Below are positions 9,490 through 18,329 of a stretch of DNA of 64,000 nucleotides, piece by piece. Numbering within the stretch: position 1 is the first letter of the stretch; the number at the start of each line of letters is the position of its first letter. The stretch is taken from NCBI RefSeq assembly GCF_001507595.1, contig NZ_LQBQ01000035.1, positions 124,001-188,000 of the forward strand. Direction: 5' to 3'. Source of the DNA: Ruegeria marisrubri (GTDB taxonomy: Bacteria > Pseudomonadota > Alphaproteobacteria > Rhodobacterales > Rhodobacteraceae). The notes beneath the pieces are model-generated. The model ran no database searches and was not told the DNA's origin. It saw only the letters and a list, made by a program, of their open reading frames with translations. Position numbers and translations under genes: made by a program.

Positions 9490-10854
9490 ATGGCAGTGAT
9501 TTCAAAGCGCAAGCGCATCTGGGGCTGGTGGTTTTTCGACTGGGCCAGCCAACCCTATCACACCCTGCTGATCACCTTCGTGTTCGGTCCCTATTTCGCC
9601 GGGGTCGCGGCGGAATACTTCGCCAACACCGGGATGGATGCGCAGGCCGCCGCCGCGCAGGCACAGAGCGTCTGGGCGCGTTGTCTGACCATCACCGGCC
9701 TGATCATTGCATTCGGCGCGCCTCTGTTCGGGGCGCTGGCGGACGTGTCGGGGCGCAGGATACCGTGGATCTTTGGCTTTTCGGTCATGTATGCGGTTGG
9801 TTCGGCGGCACTCTGGTTCACGATGCCGGACGGGTCGAACATGTGGCTGATGCTGTCCGCCTTCGGCCTGGGCTTCGTGGGGGCCGAATACGCGCTGATC
9901 TTCATCAATTCGCAGCTGCCCGATCTGGGAGACGATCACGAGGTCGGCGAGATCTCGGGCTCGGGCTTTGCCTTCGGCTATTTCGGCGGCTTGCTGTCGT
10001 TGGCGATCATGCTGGCGCTGTTCGTCGAACAGCCCAACGGCAAGACACTGATCGGGCTGGACCCGCTTTTCGGCCTCGACGCCAGCCAGCGCGAGGGCAC
10101 GCGTTTCGTCGGCCCCTTCACCGCGGGCTGGTTCGTTCTGTTCATGGTGCCCTATTTCCTCTGGGTCCGCGACGGTGAGCGCGCGTCAAAGCCGGGCAGT
10201 TTCGGGGATGCGCTGCGGCTTCTGGGGAAATCCGTGGCCAACCTGCGCCACCGCACCAGCCTCAGCGCCTACCTGGGATCGTCCATGTTCTACCGTGACG
10301 CATTGAACGGGCTGTACAGCTTTGGCGGCGTCTATGCCCGGCTGGTGCTGGAATGGGACCTGATCAAGATCGGCGTCTTCGGCATCATCAGCGTGCTGGC
10401 CTCGGCGGTGTTCGCCTGGATCGGCGGCAAGCTGGACCGCAAGTTCGGACCCAAGCCTGTCATTCTGGCGACGATCTGGATCCTGATCCTGGTCTGCAGC
10501 ACGATCGTGTCGATGGACCGGACGCAGATCCTGGGCATCGCCCTGCCCGAAGGATCGAGCCTGCCCGACATGGTGTTTTTCGGCTGCGGCATCCTGATCG
10601 GCGGCATGGGCGGCATCCTGCAATCGGCCAGCCGGTCGATGATGGTGCGCCACACCGACCCGGCCGCCCCGGTCGAAAGCTTCGGTCTCTATGGCCTGTC
10701 GGGCCGCGCCACCGCCTTTGCCGCGCCTCTTTTGATCGACATTGCCACAGTGGCGACGGGCAATGCCCGGCTGGGGGTGTCGCCGATTGTTCTGTTGTTT
10801 ATTCTGGGACTGTTTCTGATGCGCTGGGTCAGACCTGAAGGGGACCAGACCTGA
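9490..10854 (+). CDS. MFS transporter, UMF1 family
   Basis: A 454-residue, about 12-helix membrane protein. The opening WGWWFFDWASQPYHTLLITF and the later GAEYALIFINSQLPDL are typical of the UMF1 branch related to Atg22, a family of mostly unknown substrate. The MFS loop GALADVSGRRIPW is present after the second helix. The start has a GAGG element about 8 bases upstream. The stop overlaps the start of mepA by one base (TGATG), so the two are translationally coupled; the substrate could therefore be linked to cell-wall material, but that is inference. Confidence 0.92.
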   Translation: MAVISKRKRIWGWWFFDWASQPYHTLLITFVFGPYFAGVAAEYFANTGMDAQAAAAQAQSVWARCLTITGLIIAFGAPLFGALADVSGRRIPWIFGFSVMYAVGSAALWFTMPDGSNMWLMLSAFGLGFVGAEYALIFINSQLPDLGDDHEVGEISGSGFAFGYFGGLLSLAIMLALFVEQPNGKTLIGLDPLFGLDASQREGTRFVGPFTAGWFVLFMVPYFLWVRDGERASKPGSFGDALRLLGKSVANLRHRTSLSAYLGSSMFYRDALNGLYSFGGVYARLVLEWDLIKIGVFGIISVLASAVFAWIGGKLDRKFGPKPVILATIWILILVCSTIVSMDRTQILGIALPEGSSLPDMVFFGCGILIGGMGGILQSASRSMMVRHTDPAAPVESFGLYGLSGRATAFAAPLLIDIATVATGNARLGVSPIVLLFILGLFLMRWVRPEGDQT

Positions 10855-11717
10855 TGATTTTACTGCGAATTTTGACCATTTTAGGAACCTTGATTCTGGC
10901 CAGTTCGGTCGGCGCCGAACCCTTGGCCAAACAGCTGTTCGGAGCGCAGAAGGCGGCCTCTCGGCAAAAAAGCGCCGCTTACGGCAGCTATTCCAAGGGT
11001 TGCGGGGCGGGCCTGGTCCAGTTGCCCGAGACCGGGCCGACATGGCAGGCCATGCGCCTGTCGCGCAACCGCAACTGGGGGCATCCCGAGGCGATCGACT
11101 TCGTGCAGGACCTGAGCCGCTACGCGGCCAGCCTCAGGGGGTGGAGCGGCCTTTACATCGGCGACATCAGCCAGCCCCGCGGCGGCCCGATGTTGACGGG
11201 GCATCGCAGCCATCAGATCGGGCTGGACATCGACATCTGGATGCGCCCGGCCAACAACCTGCGCCTGTCGCGGCAGGCGCGCGAGAACATCTCGTCGATC
11301 TCTCTGCGCCGCGCGGGCGGGGCCTATGTCAACGACAACTGGACCGGAAAGCACCACGCGATCCTGCGCGCGGCGGCCAAGGACAGGCGTGTCGCCCGCA
11401 TCTTCGTCTTTCCGGGCGCCAAGGTGCGGATGTGCCAGGATGAAACGGGCAACCGCGCCTACCTGCGCAAGATCCGCCCGTGGTGGGGGCATCACTATCA
11501 CTTCCATGTGCGCCTGAAATGCCCGCGCGGCTCGCGCGGTTGCGTCGATCAAGCCGCGCCGCCCAAGGGGGACGGATGCGCCGAGGCGCAGCAATGGGTG
11601 AACAACATCCTCAACCCGCCGCCACCCGACCCGAATGCGCCGCCTCCGAAAAAGCGCCGGGAATACGTGCTGGCGGATCTGCCGAGCCAATGCGTCTCCG
11701 TTCTGCGATCCAACTGA
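10854..11717 (+). CDS. mepA: Penicillin-insensitive murein endopeptidase MepA
   Basis: A 287-residue secreted LAS-type zinc peptidase. A signal peptide (about residues 1-21, ending VGA-EP) is followed by the metal-site motif GHRSHQIGLDID (His117, His120, Asp127) and the C-terminal WWGHHYHFHV (His213-His218). MepA cleaves D-Ala-mDAP cross-links in periplasmic peptidoglycan. The extra C-terminal tail has a proline run (about residues 255-267) and two cysteines. Its start overlaps the MFS stop and its end overlaps the next gene by 28 bases, indicating an operon of transporter, endopeptidase and phytase-like protein. Confidence 0.95.
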   Translation: MILLRILTILGTLILASSVGAEPLAKQLFGAQKAASRQKSAAYGSYSKGCGAGLVQLPETGPTWQAMRLSRNRNWGHPEAIDFVQDLSRYAASLRGWSGLYIGDISQPRGGPMLTGHRSHQIGLDIDIWMRPANNLRLSRQARENISSISLRRAGGAYVNDNWTGKHHAILRAAAKDRRVARIFVFPGAKVRMCQDETGNRAYLRKIRPWWGHHYHFHVRLKCPRGSRGCVDQAAPPKGDGCAEAQQWVNNILNPPPPDPNAPPPKKRREYVLADLPSQCVSVLRSN

Positions 11718-12574
11718 TCACGGCCCTTCTGATCGCCGGGTCCGCGCAGGCGCTCGATGTCAAGAAGGCGCAATGGATCGGCAGCTACACCCTGCGCCAT
11801 GACGCGGCATGGTTCGGTGGTCTGTCGGCGCTGGAACTGTCCCAGGGCGGCCAGCGCGCCACCGTGCTCAGCGACCGGGCGACCATCGCCACCGCCCGGA
11901 TCCATCGCGAGGGGGACAGCATCACCGCGGTCGAGATCGAACGGAACTGGCCCGTGCGCTCCAGCAAGGACCGTCCGTTGCTGGGTCCTGCAGGCGACTC
12001 CGAAGGGCTGGCGATCGCCGATGACGGCACCATCCATATCTCGTTCGAAGGCGTTCACCGCGTGGCCCGCTACACCGAGCTTGGCGGCCGCGCCCATGTC
12101 CTGCCCCGCCCTGCCGCATTTCGGGATCTGGCGGCCAACGGTTCATTCGAGGCGCTTGCGATCGACGGGCAGGGCAGGCTCTACACCATGCCCGAGACGA
12201 ACCGGACCCGCGACAACCGCATTCCCGTCTACCGCTGGAACGGGCGTGACTGGTCGACCCCGTTCACCCTGCCGCCACGCGGAGGCTTTCTGCCGGTGGC
12301 CGCGGATTTCGGGCCGGACGGCCGGCTCTATGTCCTCGAACGCAAGCTGTCCCTGATCGGCTTCCGCGCGCGCCTTCGCAGATGGGAGATCGCCGACGGC
12401 CTGCCACGGGCCGAGGAAACGCTGTTCGAGACGAATGGCGGCACCCATGACAATCTCGAAGGCCTGTCGGTCTGGCGTGACGAGCATGGACGGCTCAGGG
12501 CCACGATGATCTCGGACGACAATTTCCTGCCTTTGCAACGCACCGAGCTGGTGGAATACATCCTGCCCGGGTGA
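11690..12574 (+). CDS. Esterase-like activity of phytase family protein
   Basis: A 294-residue protein with a signal peptide (about 20 residues, ending GSAQA-LD). The body shows beta-propeller-like repeats with GDSEGLAIADDGTIHISFEG, SFEALAIDGQGRLYTMPE and THDNLEGLSVW, the pattern of the phytase-like esterase family (PF13449). It is probably periplasmic; the substrate is unknown. ATG 11690 is used because it begins the signal peptide; it lies inside the mepA 3' end (28-base overlap), so expression is likely coupled. Confidence 0.88.
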   Translation: MRLRSAIQLITALLIAGSAQALDVKKAQWIGSYTLRHDAAWFGGLSALELSQGGQRATVLSDRATIATARIHREGDSITAVEIERNWPVRSSKDRPLLGPAGDSEGLAIADDGTIHISFEGVHRVARYTELGGRAHVLPRPAAFRDLAANGSFEALAIDGQGRLYTMPETNRTRDNRIPVYRWNGRDWSTPFTLPPRGGFLPVAADFGPDGRLYVLERKLSLIGFRARLRRWEIADGLPRAEETLFETNGGTHDNLEGLSVWRDEHGRLRATMISDDNFLPLQRTELVEYILPG

Positions 12575-12635
12575 CTTGCGAGCCGTTGCCGGAATGGGTA
12601 GAAGGCCGCCTTTGTAAAAAACAGGGCATCGGAAC

Positions 12636-13286
12636 ATGAAGCGCGCGCATATTCCCGGCATTCTCGCCATGGCCACCATCGTGGTGGCCTCGAACATCCT
12701 GGTGCAGTTCCTGTTGCTCGACGGTCTGCTGACCTGGGGCGCGTTCACCTATCCCTTCGCCTTTCTCGTCACCGATGTCATGAACCGGGTCTATGGCGCG
12801 GGCCCGGCGCGCAAGGTGGTCCTTGCCGGGTTCGTCACGGGCGTCGTCTGTTCGCTGATCGGCAGCCAGATCATGCTGCAAGGCGACGGCTACACCTACG
12901 CCGCCGTTCCGCTGCGCGTCGCGGTGGCCTCGGGCACGGCGTTTCTTGCGGCGCAGCTGACCGACGTGGCCGTGTTCAACCGCTTCCGCGGCGGCCGCTG
13001 GTGGCGCGCACCGCTGGTCTCGACCCTGGTCGGCTCGGCGTTGGACACGGCGCTGTTCTTCACCATCGCCTTTTCCGCCTCGATCACGCTGTTCGGCCCC
13101 GCTGCCGATGCCGCGATCAGCTGGGCCTGGGAGGCTTCCCCCTTCATGCTCACCGGCCCCGAGGCGCCGCTCTGGGTGTCGCTGGCCTTTGCCGACTGGC
13201 TGGTCAAGCTGCTTTTGGCGCTGGTCGCGCTGGTCCCGTTCCGGGTCATCGTGCGCTGGCTGGACCCGTCATCGCGCCCCACCTGA
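12636..13286 (+). CDS. yhhQ: Queuosine precursor transporter, YhhQ/VUT family
   Basis: A 216-residue inner-membrane protein with about six helices. The family markers are FLVTDVMNRVYG in the first third and AFADWLVKLLLALVALVPF near the end. YhhQ in E. coli imports 7-deazaguanine precursors (preQ0/preQ1) for queuosine tRNA modification. The 61-base leader before ATG 12636 has a run of six A followed by CAGGG. No other queuosine gene is in the window. Confidence 0.92.
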   Translation: MKRAHIPGILAMATIVVASNILVQFLLLDGLLTWGAFTYPFAFLVTDVMNRVYGAGPARKVVLAGFVTGVVCSLIGSQIMLQGDGYTYAAVPLRVAVASGTAFLAAQLTDVAVFNRFRGGRWWRAPLVSTLVGSALDTALFFTIAFSASITLFGPAADAAISWAWEASPFMLTGPEAPLWVSLAFADWLVKLLLALVALVPFRVIVRWLDPSSRPT

Positions 13287-13324
13287 CCCTTCCCGACGCT
13301 GCGCGCCGCCTGTAAGGTCAGGCC

Positions 13325-13744
13325 ATGTTGCGCGTGACCGACGATATCATCCTGCAGGACTGGGAACTGACCGAGAGCTTCATGCGCGCCTCGGGGCCCG
13401 GCGGGCAGAACGTCAACAAGGTGTCGACCGCCGTCGAACTGCGCTTCGAGGCGGCGCGGTCTCCCTCCCTGCCCGAGCCGGTCAAGTCACGGCTCAGGCG
13501 TCTGGCCGGGCGGCGCTGGACCAAGGACGGCGCCATCGTGATCCAGTGCGACGAAACCCGCTCGCAATCGCGCAACCGCGAGATCGCCCGCGAACGTCTC
13601 GCCGACCTGATCACCCGCGCCCTGGTCAAGCCCAAGCGGCGGATTGCCACGAAACCCACACGTGGTTCAGTCAAGCGACGGCTGGCTGCCAAGAAGGCGC
13701 GGGGCGAGGTCAAGGCGCTGCGCGGAAAAGTCTCCGAGGAATAG
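13325..13744 (+). CDS. arfB: Alternative ribosome-rescue factor ArfB (peptidyl-tRNA hydrolase)
   Basis: A 139-residue class I release-factor homolog lacking the codon-recognition domain. The catalytic GGQ lies at residues 26-28 in SGPGGQNVNKVST. A basic C-terminal tail (about residues 105-135, rich in Lys and Arg) is the part that enters the empty mRNA channel of stalled ribosomes in characterised ArfB. It hydrolyses peptidyl-tRNA on non-stop ribosomes. SmpB, the partner of tmRNA, is encoded 4.6 kb downstream. Confidence 0.95.
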   Translation: MLRVTDDIILQDWELTESFMRASGPGGQNVNKVSTAVELRFEAARSPSLPEPVKSRLRRLAGRRWTKDGAIVIQCDETRSQSRNREIARERLADLITRALVKPKRRIATKPTRGSVKRRLAAKKARGEVKALRGKVSEE

Positions 13745-13810
13745 TCTGGCATCTTTCCGGCACGTTGCTACTCTTCGCCCGAGGTCCGAGAGAAGAGGGG
13801 AGGCAAGGCC

Positions 13811-14557
13811 ATGAGGCTGGAGGGAAAAACCGCGATCGTCACCGGCGGGGCATCAGGGTTCGGGGCAGGCATCGCCGCCAAGTTCCTCGCCGAAGGCGCG
13901 CGGGTGATGATCGCCGACATCAACGTCGCCGCCGCGCAGGACAAGGCCGCGGAACTCGGGGCCGGCACGGTGGCGCAACAGGTGGACGTTGCCGACGGCG
14001 CATCCGTCGAGGCGATGGCGCAGGCGGCGCTCGACACTTTCGGCCACCTCGACATCCTCGTGAACAACGCGGGCGTCACGCACCTGCCGACCCCCCTGGA
14101 GGACGTCAGCGAAGAAGACTTCGACCGCGTGTTCAACGTGAACATGAAATCGGTCTACCTGACCGCCCGCGCCCTCGTGCCGCACATGAAAGGCCGCGGC
14201 ACCGGTGCGATCCTGAACGTCGCCTCGACCGCCGGCCTTTCGCCGCGCCCCAAGCTCAACTGGTACAACGCCTCCAAGGGCTGGATGATCACCGCCACGC
14301 GCACCATGGCGGTGGAACTCGCCCCGGCAGGCGTGCGCGTCAATGCCATCTGCCCGGTGGCGGGCGAAACGCCCCTGCTCAAATCCTTCCTGGGCGAAGA
14401 CACCCCCGAGATGCGGGCCAAGTTCCTTGCAACCATCCCGATCGGCCGCTTCTCGACCCCCGAGGACATGGGCAACGCGGCCTGTTTCCTCTGCTCGGAC
14501 GAGGCCAGCATGGTGACCGGCGTCGCGCTCGAGGTGGACGGCGGCCGCTGCATCTGA
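13811..14557 (+). CDS. SDR family oxidoreductase
   Basis: A 248-residue classical short-chain dehydrogenase. The cofactor motif TGGASGFG lies at residues 11-18, NNAG at 85-88, and the catalytic Ser139, Tyr152 and Lys156 in the usual YNASK context. An Asp at the end of beta-2 (ADIN, about residue 36) favours NAD(H) over NADP(H). The C-terminal VTGVALEVDGGRCI is typical of the family. A strong GGGAGG lies upstream of ATG 13811. The substrate is unknown. A hairpin follows the stop. Confidence 0.95.
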   Translation: MRLEGKTAIVTGGASGFGAGIAAKFLAEGARVMIADINVAAAQDKAAELGAGTVAQQVDVADGASVEAMAQAALDTFGHLDILVNNAGVTHLPTPLEDVSEEDFDRVFNVNMKSVYLTARALVPHMKGRGTGAILNVASTAGLSPRPKLNWYNASKGWMITATRTMAVELAPAGVRVNAICPVAGETPLLKSFLGEDTPEMRAKFLATIPIGRFSTPEDMGNAACFLCSDEASMVTGVALEVDGGRCI

Positions 14558-14563
14558 CCCGCG

Positions 14564-14617
14564 TCTTCATCTGGCCCCAAATACCCCCGCCGGAGGCAGC
14601 GCGCATCAGCGCGCTTT
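14564..14617 (+). terminator. Rho-independent-like terminator in a Rhodobacterales-style intergenic element
   Basis: Right after the SDR stop lies a CTTCATCTGGCCCCAAATA-type stretch, which resembles a leader seen in many Rhodobacteraceae 3' regions (from memory). It is followed by the perfect stem AGCGCGC/GCGCGCT (14598-14604 with 14609-14615, ATCA loop) ending in TTT. It probably ends SDR transcription before the peptidase gene. Confidence 0.6.
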
Positions 14618-14641
14618 CCCGCAGAAAAGGACGAGACCCCC

Positions 14642-15661
14642 ATGATCCCCGGACCGAAGAACCTGATCACCGATGTCCCCGGCCTGCTGGTCGGCAATGC
14701 GCAGGATGACCGGCTGAAATCCGGTGCCACCGTCCTGACCTCGGACCGGCCCTTCACCGCTTCGGTCCACGTCATGGGCGGCGCGCCCGGCACCCGCGAG
14801 ACCGACCTTCTTGCCCCGGACAAGTCGGTGGCGCAGGTCGACGCCATCACCCTGTCGGGCGGTTCGGCCTTCGGGCTGGATGCCTGTTCCGGTGTCTCCG
14901 ACGGGCTGCGGGCTAAGGGGCGCGGATTCCGGGTGGCCGACGCGATCATTCCCATCGTTCCGGGGGCGATCATCTTCGACCTGCTGAACGGCGGCGACAA
15001 GTACTGGGCCGAAAACCCCTATCGCGCCCTGGGCCGCGCCGCGCTCGACGCGGCATCCGACAGTTTCGCGCTGGGCACCGCGGGGGCGGGGACCGGCGCG
15101 CTGACGGCGATGCTCAAGGGCGGGCTGGGCTCAAGCTCGCTGGTGCTGGAAGACGGAACCACGGTCGGCGCGCTGGTGGCGGCCAACCCGATGGGCAGCG
15201 TCACGACACCCGGCGACCGGCATTTCTGGGCCGCCCCGTTCGAGATCGGGGACGAGTTCGGCGGGCTCGGCCCCGATCCTTCGGCCGGACTGGGGCGCAG
15301 GCTCGAAAGCCGCCGACTGGAACTGATGGAGGCGCAGGCATCGGAACGCGCCAACACGACCATCGCCATCGTCGCCACCGACGCTGACCTGACCAAGGCC
15401 CAGTGCCAGCGCATGGCGGTTGCCGCCCATGACGGGATCGGACGCGCCACGGTGCCCGCGCATTCCCCCAGCGACGGCGATCTGGTGTTCAGCGTCAGCA
15501 CCGGGGAACGTCCGATGACCCTGCCCGAACGTGATCTCGCGCTCGTCGGCCACGCCGCCGCACTCTGCCTCGCACGTGCCATTGCGCGGGCCATCTATCT
15601 GGCAACCCCGGCCGACGGCGATCTTTTGCCGACCTGGTCGTCCATCTCTGGCAATCAATGA
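14642..15661 (+). CDS. P1 family peptidase (DmpA-type aminopeptidase)
   Basis: A 339-residue protein of the DmpA/P1 Ntn-hydrolase family, which includes L-aminopeptidase/D-esterase and endo-type 6-aminohexanoate-oligomer hydrolase. Signatures: ITDVPGLLVGNA at the start, ITLSGGSAFGLDA and GTAGAGTGA. The segment GLGSSSLVLEDG is where the family precursor is normally self-cleaved before a Ser or Thr to create the nucleophile. No signal peptide is visible. The substrate is unknown. Confidence 0.92.
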   Translation: MIPGPKNLITDVPGLLVGNAQDDRLKSGATVLTSDRPFTASVHVMGGAPGTRETDLLAPDKSVAQVDAITLSGGSAFGLDACSGVSDGLRAKGRGFRVADAIIPIVPGAIIFDLLNGGDKYWAENPYRALGRAALDAASDSFALGTAGAGTGALTAMLKGGLGSSSLVLEDGTTVGALVAANPMGSVTTPGDRHFWAAPFEIGDEFGGLGPDPSAGLGRRLESRRLELMEAQASERANTTIAIVATDADLTKAQCQRMAVAAHDGIGRATVPAHSPSDGDLVFSVSTGERPMTLPERDLALVGHAAALCLARAIARAIYLATPADGDLLPTWSSISGNQ

Positions 15662-15776
15662 CTGTTTTGGCCCGCGAAAGCTGCGACATGCTGCCCGAGC
15701 GCGGCAATCTGCCGGTTGACTGATCGTCGATCCGGCCTCTGTCTTGTGCAATCTGAGATTCAACGGAGATTGTGCC

Positions 15777-16190
15777 ATGAACCGAATTGTTGCGTCCGCC
15801 ATCATCGCCGTTCTGGCGGTGCCCGCCTTTGCCGAGGGGGATGCCGCGAAAGGTGAAAAGGCGTTCAAGAAGTGCAAGGCCTGCCACACCATCGAGAACG
15901 ACGCGGGCGAGGCCATCGTCAAGGGCGGCAAGACCGGGCCGAACCTCTACGGGGTTGCCGGGCGGCCGGCTGGTTCGGTCGAAGGCTTCAAATACAGCGA
16001 CAGCCTGGTCGCCGCAGGTGAAAAGGGTCTGGTCTGGGATGAAACCACCTTCGTGGAATACACCCGCAACCCGAAGGAATTCCTGCAGACCTATCTCGAG
16101 GATTCCGGCGCCAAGTCGAAAATGACCTTCAAGCTGAAAGAGGGCGGCGAAGACATCTTCGCATTCCTGCAAAGCGTCGCTTCCGAGTGA
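15777..16190 (+). CDS. cycA: Cytochrome c2
   Basis: A 137-residue periplasmic class I cytochrome c. ATG 15777 is preferred to an upstream in-frame start because GGAG precedes it and the product then opens with a clean signal peptide (MNRIVASAIIAVLAVPAFA, cleaved before EG). The heme site is Cys33-Lys-Ala-Cys36-His37 and the distal ligand is probably Met116 in SKMTF. The extended loops, compared with mitochondrial cytochrome c, match long cytochrome c2 of Rhodobacter and Paracoccus, which shuttles electrons from the bc1 complex to oxidases or a reaction centre. A strong terminator follows, so it is probably monocistronic. Confidence 0.93.
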   Translation: MNRIVASAIIAVLAVPAFAEGDAAKGEKAFKKCKACHTIENDAGEAIVKGGKTGPNLYGVAGRPAGSVEGFKYSDSLVAAGEKGLVWDETTFVEYTRNPKEFLQTYLEDSGAKSKMTFKLKEGGEDIFAFLQSVASE

Positions 16191-16213
16191 CGTAACGCCT
16201 GAGTTTGATGCTC

Positions 16214-16242
16214 CGAAAGGTCGCAGCCCCTGCGGCCTTTCG
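16214..16242 (+). terminator. Hairpin terminator after cytochrome c2
   Basis: A 13-base stem with one wobble pair, CGAAAGGTCGCAG (16214-16226) against CTGCGGCCTTTCG (16230-16242), with a 3-base loop, 24 bases after the cycA stop. No strong T run follows, so it may also act as a 3' stabilising hairpin. Confidence 0.65.
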
Positions 16243-16411
16243 TGCGCTTGATCGGGGCATGGATCGCCGCCAATTTGGTGTCCAAAGCAGGCCGGTTGCA
16301 GTGACGCCGGTCCGTCGATCAATCCGTTTTGACGCAATCGCAGGGTCGCCAGGCCATCCCGAAGTCCGTGCAAGACGCCCATCCGGCGCAGCGGCAGCAG
16401 GAGAAACCAGA

Positions 16412-16954
16412 ATGGGAATCATGATCCCCGCATGGGTCGAAGGCGAACTGACCCCGGTGGACAAGCTGGAAGCGCACGAAAAGGGCCTCAAGCACAAGGC
16501 CGTGTCCGTCTTCGTCGTGCGCGGCACCGAGATCCTGATGCAGCGCCGGGCGTTGGGGAAATACCACACGCCGGGCCTGTGGGCGAATACCTGCTGCACC
16601 CATCCGGACTGGGATGAAACCTCGTCGATCTGCGCCGTGCGCCGCCTGCAGGAAGAGTTGGGAATCACCGGGCTCTACCCGGAATACCGGCACCGGCTGG
16701 AGTATCATGCCGATGTCGGCAACGGCATGGTCGAGAACGAGGTCGTGGACGTGTTCCTGGCCCATGCCCGTCGCCCGCTGAAGATCGAGCCCAATCCCGA
16801 CGAGGTGATGGAGACCCGCTGGATCGACTACCACGACCTGCTGGCCGAGGTGAAACGCCACCCCGAACGCTTCACCCCGTGGCTCAAGATCTACCTGCAC
16901 AACCATGCCGACACGATCTTTGGCCCGGACCTGATCATTTCCGCCAAATCCTGA
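16412..16954 (+). CDS. idi: Isopentenyl-diphosphate delta-isomerase, type I
   Basis: A 180-residue Nudix-fold enzyme interconverting IPP and DMAPP for isoprenoid synthesis. Catalytic Cys lies in NTCCTHP (residues 59-65), the Nudix-like helix is AVRRLQEELGI, and the acidic motif MVENEVV (Glu108, Glu110) supplies the metal/catalytic glutamates. ATG 16412 has AGGAG about 9 bases upstream. In photosynthetic Rhodobacter species idi is in the photosynthesis cluster; no photosynthesis genes are seen here, so a role in quinone or carotenoid supply is likely. Confidence 0.95.
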   Translation: MGIMIPAWVEGELTPVDKLEAHEKGLKHKAVSVFVVRGTEILMQRRALGKYHTPGLWANTCCTHPDWDETSSICAVRRLQEELGITGLYPEYRHRLEYHADVGNGMVENEVVDVFLAHARRPLKIEPNPDEVMETRWIDYHDLLAEVKRHPERFTPWLKIYLHNHADTIFGPDLIISAKS

Positions 16955-17012
16955 GGCTTGAACCTTTCCCCTTGGCCTGCTTCTCTGCCCCGGAGGTTAG
17001 GGGAGTGAGGCC

Positions 17013-18272
17013 ATGACCATCTTGATCGCGGGGGGCGGCATCGCCGGGCTCAGCCTGGGTCTGACATTGCACCAGATCGGGGTTCCGTTCCGCATCTACG
17101 AGGCGGTGCGCGAGATAAAGCCGCTGGGCGTGGGCATCAACCTGCAACCCAACGCCGTGCGCGAGTTGCTGGATCTGGGGCTTGGCGAGGAACTCGACGA
17201 GATCGGCGTCAAAACCCGGCAATACGGGTTCTATTCCAAGCTGGGCAAGACCATCTGGGAAGAGCCGCGCGGCACCTGGGCCGGCTATGCCTGGCCGCAA
17301 TATTCCGTCCATCGCGGGCATTTCCAGATGATGCTCTATCGCGCGCTGCTCGACCGGGCCGGCCCCGACTGCGTGGTGACCGGCGCGCGCGCCACCGGCT
17401 TCGAGGACACCGGTGACGGCGCGACACTGCTGCTCGAGGATGGCCGCCGCATCGAGGGCAGCCTGCTGGTGGCGGCCGACGGCATCCACTCGGCGATCCG
17501 GGCGCAGATGTATCCCGACGAGGGCGAGCCGATCTGGAACGGCCGTGTCCTGTGGGATCCCACGACCCGGGCGCCGGCCTATTTCGGCGGGGCCGCGATG
17601 GTGATGATCGGGCATGACGACCTGCGGCTGGTGGCCTATCCGATCTCCGACCCCGACCCGGAGGGATACGCCACGATCAACTGGATCGCCGAGAAGCGCT
17701 TTCCGCTGGATGCCGCGTGGAAGAAAGAGGACTGGAACCGCGCCGCCGACATCAACGATTTCCTGCCCGATTTCGAAGACTGGCGTTTCGACTGGATCGA
17801 CGTGCCCGCCCTGATCCGGGGCGCCGAAGTGGTCTATGAATACCCGATGGTGGACCGCGACCCGCTGCCGCGCTGGACGCATGGCGCGGTGACGTTGATG
17901 GGCGATGCCGCGCATCCGACCTATCCGGTGGGCTCGAACGGCGCCAGCCAGGCCATCATCGACGCCCGCGTGATCGGGGCGAAACTGCTGCAACGGGGGG
18001 TGGCTCCCGGCGCGCTGGCCGCCTACGAGGCCGATATCCGCCCCGTGACCACCGCCGTCGGGCGGGCCAACCGGGCCGGTGGCGGGCCCGATGGCGTGTT
18101 GCAGCAGGTCGAGGACCTGTGCGGAGGGGATTTCGAGGATATCGAGCAGGTGATCCCGCGCGCCGATCTGGCCGCGCACGCCGAGAAATACAAGGCCGTC
18201 GCGGGCTTTTCGATCGCGGAACTCAACGCCCGACCACGGACCATCCCCGAAGGCGCCCGGATCCGGGTCTGA
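17013..18272 (+). CDS. FAD-dependent monooxygenase
   Basis: A 419-residue group A flavoprotein hydroxylase. It has the N-terminal dinucleotide motif IAGGGIAGLSLGL, the mid-protein LLVAADGIHSAIR (DG motif) and the C-terminal GDAAHPTYPVGSNGASQAI that binds the FAD ribityl chain. It resembles salicylate-hydroxylase and PhzS-like enzymes. The substrate is probably an aromatic or heteroaromatic compound but cannot be named. A GGTTAGGGGAG stretch precedes the start. It stands between idi and smpB on the same strand with no catabolic partners. Confidence 0.9.
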   Translation: MTILIAGGGIAGLSLGLTLHQIGVPFRIYEAVREIKPLGVGINLQPNAVRELLDLGLGEELDEIGVKTRQYGFYSKLGKTIWEEPRGTWAGYAWPQYSVHRGHFQMMLYRALLDRAGPDCVVTGARATGFEDTGDGATLLLEDGRRIEGSLLVAADGIHSAIRAQMYPDEGEPIWNGRVLWDPTTRAPAYFGGAAMVMIGHDDLRLVAYPISDPDPEGYATINWIAEKRFPLDAAWKKEDWNRAADINDFLPDFEDWRFDWIDVPALIRGAEVVYEYPMVDRDPLPRWTHGAVTLMGDAAHPTYPVGSNGASQAIIDARVIGAKLLQRGVAPGALAAYEADIRPVTTAVGRANRAGGGPDGVLQQVEDLCGGDFEDIEQVIPRADLAAHAEKYKAVAGFSIAELNARPRTIPEGARIRV

Positions 18273-18329
18273 CGAATTGCGGCCGGCGTGGCTTGCAAGC
18301 GCCGCGCAGGCCGCCTAAATCAACGCGTC

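Noticed and set aside
16412-16954. Idi as a sign of a nearby photosynthesis gene cluster
   Set aside because: No bch, crt or puf genes flank it; neighbours are cytochrome c2 and an FAD monooxygenase, so photosynthesis cannot be inferred.
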